A DNA stretch of 6,305 nucleotides from Deltaproteobacteria bacterium (lineage in GTDB: Bacteria > Desulfobacterota > Syntrophobacteria > BM002): positions 2,104,920 through 2,111,224 of the forward strand of contig CP070843.1 of NCBI GenBank assembly GCA_020350905.1. Direction: 5' to 3'. The translations under genes were made by a program, and so were the position numbers. A model generated the notes under the pieces. It was not told where the DNA came from, did no database searches, and was given only the letters and a program-made list of their open reading frames with translations. This document shows, piece by piece, positions 1 through 4,178 of this stretch. Within the stretch, counting starts at the first letter, position 1, and every line of letters begins with the position of its first letter.

Positions 1-2
1 AC

Positions 3-128
3 ACGCTCAACATAAGCACTGAAACAGTGAAAAGTCACGTGAAGACAATTTATAGAAAACTAAAGGTTGGAAATCGAATTCAGGCAGCTAGTATTGCCAG
101 AGAAAGGAAGATTTTGGATGGAGAGTAA
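3..128 (+). CDS. LuxR/NarL-family response regulator, C-terminal fragment (5' end outside window)
   Basis: Only the last 41 codons are present, ending at TAA (126-128). They hold the second half of a LuxR-type (GerE) helix-turn-helix: the recognition-helix motif ISTETVKSHVKTIYRKL, then the family signature KVGNRIQAA and a short tail. Proteins of this family are usually NarL/FixJ-type response regulators of about 210 residues, with an N-terminal receiver phosphorylated by a sensor histidine kinase. The receiver lies off the left edge, so that architecture is inferred. The gene is upstream of, and in the same direction as, a second receiver gene and a B12-dependent diol dehydratase operon. It is therefore a good candidate for the operon's own regulator, although nothing in the window proves the target. 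The family call is firm; the target is a guess. Confidence 0.85.
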   Translation, partial: TLNISTETVKSHVKTIYRKLKVGNRIQAASIARERKILDGE

Positions 129-181
129 CTGTGCCGCTGGCCTGAATGGTGATTGAAGTTCGAAGGAAGGATTAACGCTCA

Positions 182-439
182 CTCATGCAAGGTGCTCTGA
201 AAGCTTAATAGGGAACCCCGTGCAAATCGGGGGCGGACCCGCCGCTGTAACTCCGTCCTGTAAAGAAAGTTGGCCGATCGGCCGGTTTCACCGGTACACT
301 TAGATCACGGCAAAACCGGGTCAATCGGTTAACCGAACTTAGAGGAAACCCTTTTGGCACTACTGTGTCACTGTTCTGATTGATAGGAATGGGAAGGCCG
401 CCAGAAGGGCGGGGGAGCCAGAAGACCTGCCTTGATGAG
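182..439 (+). promoter_or_regulatory. Cobalamin (adenosylcobalamin) riboswitch aptamer, class I
   Basis: The conserved core is easily read. The block TTAATAGGGAA at 206-216 leads into CGTGCAAATCGGGGGCGG and then CCCGCCGCTGTAA (238-250). The later core GGGAAGGC (391-398) is followed by GAGCCAGAAGACCTGCC (415-431). This is the B12-box pattern of the Rfam cobalamin family. The closing stem P1 can be drawn: CTCAT/CAAGG (182-186, 188-192, with G187 bulged) pairs with CCTTGATGAG (430-439), which sets the limits given. The aptamer is long because about 115 nt separate the CTGTAA block from the GTCACTG block (367-373). That insert carries two perfect 12-nt palindromes (272-283 and 325-336). Riboswitches of this type normally switch expression off when AdoCbl binds. 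The terminator at 505-539 fits transcriptional control of the receiver gene at 551. No convincing promoter was found between 128 and 182, so transcription may come from upstream. Confidence 0.95.
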
Positions 440-441
440 AA

Positions 442-473
442 TTCAACAAGCCTCGATGGTCAGGCATGTTGAA
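442..473 (+). promoter_or_regulatory. P13-like hairpin / expression-platform stem of the riboswitch
   Basis: TTCAACA-A-GCCT (442-453) pairs with AGGC-A-TGTTGAA (462-473): 11 base pairs with one A-A mismatch and an 8-nt loop CGATGGTC. It begins two bases after P1. That is where class I cobalamin riboswitches place P13, whose loop kisses L5 when ligand binds. Part of its 5' arm (447-454) can alternatively pair with the 3' arm of the terminator (521-527), with one bulge and one G-U. The hairpin could therefore act as an anti-antiterminator. The pairing is seen in the sequence; the mechanism is inferred. Confidence 0.6.
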
Positions 474-504
474 AACATAGCGATTCGGGATGAAAACGGG
501 GGAT

Positions 505-539
505 CCCCAAGCTCGCTTATGAGTTTGGGGCTTTTTTTT
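505..539 (+). terminator. Rho-independent terminator of the cobalamin riboswitch
   Basis: CCCCAAGCTC (505-514) pairs with GAGTTTGGGG (521-530) over ten positions, with one G-U pair and a 6-nt loop GCTTAT. After one C it is followed by eight T (532-539). It lies 66 nt after the aptamer and 12 nt before the ATG of the receiver gene, and the ribosome binding site of that gene starts at the last base of the T-tract. This placement is typical of a ligand-controlled attenuator. With AdoCbl bound, transcription would be expected to stop here and leave a short RNA carrying the aptamer. Confidence 0.93.
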
Positions 540-550
540 GGAGTGTAACT

Positions 551-949
551 ATGAAAGTGTTTCTCGCTGATGATGATCTTCTATTGAGGGTCGGACTGCG
601 CCTGGCACTAAATTACAAGCAGGATGTTGAGGTAATCGGCGAGGCCGGTGACGGCCTCAGTGCAATCGAGAAAATCAGAGCGGACACTCCGGATATCTCT
701 CTGATCGACATCGATATGCCAATTCTCTCAGGTATTGAAGTCATCCGGACGGTGCGGAAAACCTCGTCACATATGAAGATAATCGCTTTTTCCAATCATG
801 CCAACCAAGACTGTGTAAAGAAGGCACTCGAAGCAGGTGCAAACGGCTATGTGCCAAAGAGCATCGAGATTGATGAACTGTTCAGCATCATGGAGGCTTT
901 TTATAAAGGACTGCGCATCATATCCCCATACCTCATCGGGGTGGTGTAG
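551..949 (+). CDS. Receiver-only response regulator (truncated NarL/LuxR-type), under cobalamin riboswitch control
   Basis: The 132-residue protein is a complete CheY-like receiver. It has the acidic pocket D7-D8-D9, phosphoacceptor D53 in LIDIDMP, switch residue S81 and conserved K103 in YVPKS. Its end, GLRIISPYLIGVV, matches the segment that joins receiver to helix-turn-helix in NarL-type regulators, and the stop TAG falls exactly there, so no DNA-binding domain is made. The start is supported by GGAGTG at 540-545, five bases before ATG. All phosphorylation residues are present, so the protein could still accept phosphate and might compete with the full regulator upstream. It could equally be the remains of a duplicated regulator, since the frame after the TAG shows a possible output-domain relic. 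It follows directly on the B12 terminator, so expression should fall when AdoCbl is plentiful. The receiver assignment is firm; the role is unknown. Confidence 0.88.
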   Translation: MKVFLADDDLLLRVGLRLALNYKQDVEVIGEAGDGLSAIEKIRADTPDISLIDIDMPILSGIEVIRTVRKTSSHMKIIAFSNHANQDCVKKALEAGANGYVPKSIEIDELFSIMEAFYKGLRIISPYLIGVV

Positions 950-1063
950 AATCGCTACACGACCTACCTAAGCACCGTTCGATGTTCCGTGGATCCCCTA
1001 AAATTCCCTCTGGAGAGGGAGGTAATTCCCCACCTTCGGGGGATTTTAATTGCGGTGTACTTC
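950..1063 (+). pseudogene. Possible relic of a LuxR-type output domain, in frame after the TAG of the receiver gene
   Basis: Reading on in the receiver frame past TAG (947-949) gives 38 more open codons, to TGA at 1064-1066. They include DPL and then PLEREVIPHLRG, which lines up with the P-R-E-R-E-V-L-x-x-L-x-x-G start of the LuxR (GerE) domain, at about the right distance after the receiver. The remaining helix-turn-helix (the TVKxHxxxIxxKL part) is not found downstream in any forward frame. If this is a relic, the gene has suffered a nonsense mutation plus a deletion or frameshift. The match is short and could be chance. Confidence 0.3.
1000..1050 (+). terminator. Two tandem hairpins after the receiver gene, possible weak terminator
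   Basis: Hairpin 1 is CCCTC-TGGA-GAGGG (1006-1019). Hairpin 2 is AATTCCCC-ACCTTC-GGGGGATT (1024-1045), eight pairs including one G-U, followed by TTAAT. An alternative fold pairs AAAATTCCC (1000-1008) with GGGGATTTT (1039-1047) and encloses hairpin 1. The T-tract is short, so termination would be inefficient at best. The structure lies about 55-95 nt after the TAG of the receiver gene and would separate it, at least partly, from the metabolic operon. Confidence 0.45.
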
Positions 1064-1318
1064 TGATTTCATAGACAGGGTAATGAATGTGAATCCGATC
1101 TGTGAACCTTGTTAATATCCAGTCCCTCTGAACTATACAATTGATCAACTATTTTCCAGAGTTTCAACAAAATCTGCGGTTTAAATCTATTTCCAAAACT
1201 GCCGGAGAGCCTCTTGTAAATTTGTTTCAAAGCGAACAGCTAGGATAATACCCGTGGGAATCGGTTTTCCTAAGGGGTTACCGGGAATTTTGAACCACAG
1301 AACAAAGGGAGGGAAACT
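1048..1318 (+). promoter_or_regulatory. AT-rich leader of the metabolic operon, probable promoter region
   Basis: No gene is supported between the hairpins and the GldA start. Two weak sigma-A-like candidates are visible. One is TTGTTT (1222-1227), 16 nt, then GATAAT (1244-1249), with a 5/6 match at -10. The other is TTGTTA (1109-1114), 19 nt, then TATACA (1134-1139). A near-direct repeat TGTGAATCC / TGTGAACCT starts at 1088 and 1101 and could be a regulator half-site pair, but this is weak. The stretch ends in the strong ribosome binding site AGGGAGGG (1306-1313). The operon's promoter probably lies here, given the hairpins before it, but the exact position is not proven. Confidence 0.35.
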
Positions 1319-2422
1319 ATGAGCAGGATGCTAATTGCACCCGGTCGTTATGTACAGGGAGCTGGTGCCATCAACGAAATTGGTTCCCACGTCACTGAGA
1401 TGGGAAGCAAGGCCTTGCTAACAGGTTGAAAAACGGCCTTATCTGTCTGTGGCCAGCAGATTCAGGACAGTCTGGCCAAGGAGAACATCGGCTGCCACCA
1501 GGAACAATTCATGGGGGAGAGCTCGGATAAGGAAATCAATCGGCTGGTAGAAATCGCCAAAGCCAACAACGCCGACATTATTATCGCGGCGGGCGGCGGT
1601 AAGGTGATCGACACGGGTAAGGCCGTGGCCTATGAGATGAAGGTGCCTGTAGTTGTTGTCCCCACCATCGCAGCCACCGACGCTCCATGCTCCGCCCTGT
1701 CGGTGATTTACACTGAAGATGGAGTCTTTGAGCGCTATCTGGTACTGCCCAAAAACCCGGATTGCGTTTTGGTGGACACATCTGTGGTGGCTCAGGCTCC
1801 GGTGGAATACCTTGTTTCAGGTATGGGGGATGCGCTGGCCACCTTTTGGGAAGCAGATACCTGTGCCAAGAGTTGCAAACCAAATGTACTCACCGGAGGA
1901 TGCCCGCCCACACTATCTGCAATCGCTCTTGCGCGTCTTTGCTATGACACTTTGTTAGAACATGGGTTGCCAGCTAAGCTGGCGGTGGAAAAGCAGGTGG
2001 TGACTCCTTCGGTGGAGGCGGTTGTGGAAGCGAATACTTTGCTCAGCGGTCTGGGTTTCGAGAGCGGAGGTCTTGCCGGCAGTCACTCCGTACACAATGG
2101 TTTTACGGTTCTGGAAGAGTCACATGGCAAGCTGCACGGTCAAAAAGTCGCTTTCGGTACCCTCACTCAACTGGTCATGGAGGGTCGTCCCGCTGACGAG
2201 GTCAACGAGGTGCTAGAGTTCTGTGCCAGTGTGGGGTTGCCGATCTGTCTTGAGGATGTGGGGCTGCCCAGTCCGAGTCGAGAAGACATCAGGAAAGTGG
2301 CTGAAGCAACTACAGCTGAGGGTGAGACCATCCATGCCACCTGGTTCCCAGTGACAGCTGATCTGGTCGAAGCAGCTATCTGGGCTGCAGATGCTCTCGG
2401 AAAAGGGCACAAGGCGAAGTAA
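1319..2422 (+). CDS. gldA: GldA-family glycerol dehydrogenase, interrupted by in-frame TGA at codon 37 (possible pseudogene)
   Basis: The frame from ATG 1319 (AGGGAGGG five bases upstream) to TAA 2422 has 368 codons including the stop. That is the length of E. coli GldA, and it aligns from end to end. The family oxidises glycerol to dihydroxyacetone, or related 1,2-diols, with NAD+ and a Zn2+ ion. Visible features in full-frame numbering are the N-terminal APGRYVQGAGAI, the NAD-binding GGGKVIDTGKA (92-102), ATDAPCSALSVIYT with substrate-site D121, and metal ligands D171, H256 and H273. Codon 37 (1427-1429) is TGA inside LLTG-stop-KTAL, where the family usually has Asp or Gly; a single G-to-T change from GGA would explain it. 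The longest uninterrupted frame starts at ATG 1511 (303 residues). It lacks the first strands of the Rossmann domain and has only a weak ribosome binding site. Everything else is intact, so this is a fresh nonsense mutation, a read error or recoding. The gene is 14 nt upstream of the DUF1097 gene, in one operon. Confidence 0.85.
1427..1478 (+). other. In-frame TGA followed by a stem-loop (SECIS-like position, probably not functional)
   Basis: TGA is at 1427-1429. Twenty bases later TGGCCAG (1450-1456) pairs perfectly with CTGGCCA (1472-1478) around a 15-nt loop. Bacterial selenocysteine insertion elements lie at about this distance, but their apical loops are normally smaller and start with a G or GU. 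A competing stem CTGTC (1443-1447) with GACAG (1466-1470) also exists. Family members do not carry Cys at this position, and other genes here end normally in TGA. The hairpin is seen; a selenocysteine role is speculative. Confidence 0.15.
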
Positions 2423-2436
2423 AAGGAGATTAAACA

Positions 2437-2931
2437 ATGGGTCTACTACCAGTTTCGATAAGTATAGGTGTGCTGTGCGCACTCTGGTTTCAGATCACCG
2501 TGTGGGTTCCCTGGCTGATGGCGTGGGTGGGCTACGCAGCCTGGGCCAGTTTCTACTATGCCGGCGGTGACAACGCCGCTCTGGGTAAATCTATTGCCGC
2601 CAATGTGGCAGGTATGGTGCAAGGTGCGCTTTTTTACTGGTTGTGGCTGAAATTTGGTGGCGGCAATTTAATTCTCCTGTCTGCGTGGATCGGGGTGTTT
2701 TGTTTCACAATGACCATGGAGGGAAACATCCCCCTGCTTTCAGCGATTCCGGGTCAGTTTGTGGGTGCTGCCGTCTTTTTCGGAAATCTGGGCGGACACA
2801 AGGGCGATATCGTTGTAACCCTTGTCAACACCTTTGTGTGCATGTTGATCGGTAATCTCGCCGGCATACTGTCGGCCAAGCTCCCCGGTTTCTTCCAGAA
2901 GAAGGAGGAACCAGAGGAGGCTGCTGCCTGA
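2437..2931 (+). CDS. DUF1097-type integral membrane protein of the BMC operon
   Basis: The 164-residue protein has about six hydrophobic segments, near residues 4-22, 25-42, 50-70, 76-93, 98-115 and 124-147, and ends in a charged soluble tail KKEEPEEAAA. Its length, segment layout and sequences such as IPLLSAIPGQFVGA resemble the DUF1097 family, of which E. coli YcdZ is a member. No biochemical function is established that I can cite. Its place between a glycerol dehydrogenase and the shell genes suggests a cytoplasmic-membrane role in moving the diol substrate or a product such as an alcohol or acid; that is inference. The start is set by AAAGGAG (2422-2428), eight bases before ATG. The stop is TGA, showing that TGA works as a normal stop here. 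An alternative is a small permease of another family. Confidence 0.75.
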   Translation: MGLLPVSISIGVLCALWFQITVWVPWLMAWVGYAAWASFYYAGGDNAALGKSIAANVAGMVQGALFYWLWLKFGGGNLILLSAWIGVFCFTMTMEGNIPLLSAIPGQFVGAAVFFGNLGGHKGDIVVTLVNTFVCMLIGNLAGILSAKLPGFFQKKEEPEEAAA

Positions 2932-2948
2932 GGCCGAACACGGTGACA

Positions 2949-2980
2949 TTCTGGGGCGGCTAGTGGTGGCCGTCCCAGAA
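2949..2980 (+). other. Strong intergenic hairpin between the DUF1097 gene and pduA
   Basis: TTCTGGGGCGGC (2949-2960) pairs with GCCGTCCCAGAA (2969-2980): 12 consecutive pairs with one G-U and an 8-nt loop TAGTGGTG. It is followed by CTTTCTGATATG, which is not a proper T-tract, so full termination is unlikely. It sits 36 nt upstream of the pduA start. A processing site, a 5' stabiliser for the shell-gene mRNA or a partial attenuator would all fit. Confidence 0.6.
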
Positions 2981-3015
2981 CTTTCTGATATGTAGATCTA
3001 CAGGAGGTATGCCAA

Positions 3016-3303
3016 ATGGATAAAGAGGCACTGGGAATGATTGAAACAAAAGGGCTGGTCGCCAATATCGAGGCAGCGGATGCCATGGTCAAGGCGGCCA
3101 ATGTGGTTCTGGTGGGGCAGGTGAAAATCGGTGCCGGTCTCGTAACCTCCATGGTGCGAGGAGATGTGGGTGCGGTGAAGGCGGCAACCGATGCTGGAGC
3201 GGCTGCAGCGCAGAAGGTTGGTGAGGTTGTTTCCGTGCACGTTATCCCCAGACCACACCAGGATGTGGAAAAAGTATTGCCGGAAGCCCCTGAGAAACCA
3301 TGA
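3016..3303 (+). CDS. pduA: BMC-H shell protein, PduA/PduJ type
   Basis: This 95-residue single-BMC-domain protein forms the flat hexamers that tile microcompartment facets. It aligns without gaps to Salmonella PduA over nearly its whole length: EALGMIETKGL at the start, then EAADAMVKAANVVLVG, RGDVGAVKAATDAGAAAA and VHVIPRPHQDVEK. The hexamer-edge residues K26, N29 and R79 are all present. The pore loop reads KIGAG with Ala at position 40, where Salmonella PduA has Ser, a small change at the narrowest point. The start follows a perfect AGGAGGT (3002-3008) with a seven-base spacer; an ATG at 3009 is too close to it to be used. PduA and PduJ cannot be told apart by sequence alone here. The position directly before pduB matches pduA in known pdu operons. 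High expression is likely from the strong ribosome binding site. Confidence 0.95.
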   Translation: MDKEALGMIETKGLVANIEAADAMVKAANVVLVGQVKIGAGLVTSMVRGDVGAVKAATDAGAAAAQKVGEVVSVHVIPRPHQDVEKVLPEAPEKP

Positions 3304-3320
3304 GGGTCCATCCTGGATCA

Positions 3321-3348
3321 CTGGTTTAATCGGACATAACCAGGAGGG
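3321..3348 (+). promoter_or_regulatory. Small hairpin overlapping the pduB ribosome binding site
   Basis: CTGGTT (3321-3326) pairs with AACCAG (3338-3343) around an 11-nt loop. The 3' arm overlaps the first two bases of the Shine-Dalgarno AGGAGGG (3342-3348), which precedes the pduB ATG by eight bases. A six-pair stem may modestly tune translation of pduB relative to pduA. It is a weak structure and could be chance. Confidence 0.3.
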
Positions 3349-3356
3349 AACATCCG

Positions 3357-4166
3357 ATGCAAGAAGAATTGATCAACAGAGTTTTGCAGGAAGTAATGAG
3401 GCGGGTGGGTTCCGACCCTGCAGACGAAGCAAGCCTCCCGTCTCAAACCAAGAACAACCCATTCCCGGCAGCCGACCTCACGCAGTTGACTGAGTTTGTC
3501 GGCGTCGGCCCGGGAGACACCCAGGGTATTGTCATCGCCAATCTGGACCCCATCGTCCATGAGTTGATGGATTTCGACAAGAGATACAAGTCCCTGGGAA
3601 TCATCGGCGGCCGCGTGGGAGCAGGTCCCCAGTTGATGGCAGCCGATGAGGGGATCAAGGCAACCAACACGGAGATCTTGCGTGTTGAAATGCCGAGAGA
3701 TACGAAGGGCCAGGCAGGTCACGGCAATTTGATCATTTTCGGGGCAGAGGACGTCTCCGATGCCCGACGTGCCGTGGAGGTCACCCTCGAAACGTTGCCC
3801 AAGTTCTTTGGTGATGTCTACGCCAATGATCAAGGATACACCGAAAATCAGTACTCCGCTCGGGCAAGTAAGGTGTTGAACTTTGCCTTGAAGGTTCCTG
3901 AAGGACGGGCCTTCGGTTTGATTCTCGGTGCACCGGCGGTGGTTGGTATGCTCATGGTTGACACGGCAGTCAAGGCGGCAGATGTGGAAGTCCTCGGCTA
4001 CGGTTCGCCTGCCCATGGTACCAGCCTGACCAACGAAATCTTTATTTGGGTAACCGGTGACTCCGGTGCTGTGCGACAGGCCGTAATCGCCGGTCGAGAG
4101 GTCGGCAACAAACTCCTAACTGCCTGGGGCGAAGAGCCAAAGTCATTGGGCACACCATATATATAG
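3357..4166 (+). CDS. pduB: BMC-T shell protein PduB (tandem BMC domains, trimer)
   Basis: The 269-residue protein is almost the same length as Salmonella PduB (270). It has two fused BMC domains: the first from about residue 43 (LTEFVGVGPGDTQGIVIAN) and the second from about 150, covering FGDVYANDQGYTENQYSARAS, GAPAVVGMLMVDTAVKAADV and SPAHGTSLTNE. Members form pseudohexameric trimers in the shell facets. The first 18 residues, MQEELINRVLQEVMRRVG, form an amphipathic helix. In Salmonella the corresponding extension links the shell to the enzyme core. A linker of about 20 residues follows. Salmonella also makes a shorter PduB' from an internal Met; no ATG or GTG is visible at the matching place here (only a TTG at 3484 without a good ribosome binding site), so a short form is doubtful. 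The gene lies between pduA and pduC, with a 12-nt gap to pduC. Confidence 0.96.
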   Translation: MQEELINRVLQEVMRRVGSDPADEASLPSQTKNNPFPAADLTQLTEFVGVGPGDTQGIVIANLDPIVHELMDFDKRYKSLGIIGGRVGAGPQLMAADEGIKATNTEILRVEMPRDTKGQAGHGNLIIFGAEDVSDARRAVEVTLETLPKFFGDVYANDQGYTENQYSARASKVLNFALKVPEGRAFGLILGAPAVVGMLMVDTAVKAADVEVLGYGSPAHGTSLTNEIFIWVTGDSGAVRQAVIAGREVGNKLLTAWGEEPKSLGTPYI

Positions 4167-4178
4167 GGAGAGTACGCA

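Noticed and set aside
129..181. Promoter directly upstream of the riboswitch (TTGAAG at 153-158)
   Set aside because: No acceptable -10 element is found at 16-18 nt spacing, so I did not call a promoter.
499..508. GGGGATCCCC palindrome as a separate operator
   Set aside because: It overlaps the 5' arm of the terminator and is better explained as part of the riboswitch expression platform.
1000..1050. Dual hairpins as an ANTAR (EutV-type) antitermination target
   Set aside because: ANTAR target loops are six-base loops with A at position 1 and G at position 4. Here the loops are TGGA and ACCTTC, which do not fit, and the regulators in the window are LuxR-type, not ANTAR.
1084..1116. Ten-codon leader peptide with two cysteines
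   Set aside because: It has only a weak upstream AGGG and no run of regulatory codons, and nothing suggests attenuation by translation.
1427..1429. Genome-wide recoding of TGA (for example to Gly, as in SR1/Gracilibacteria)
   Set aside because: The DUF1097 and pduA genes end at TGA at the normal family lengths, each followed by the next gene's ribosome binding site, so TGA is a stop codon in this organism.
2754..4016. Long open frames on the minus strand opposite the shell genes (e.g. 2754-3311, 3318-4016)
   Set aside because: They lie opposite clear pduA/pduB/DUF1097 coding sequence, resemble no family I know, and are shadows of codon bias on the + strand.
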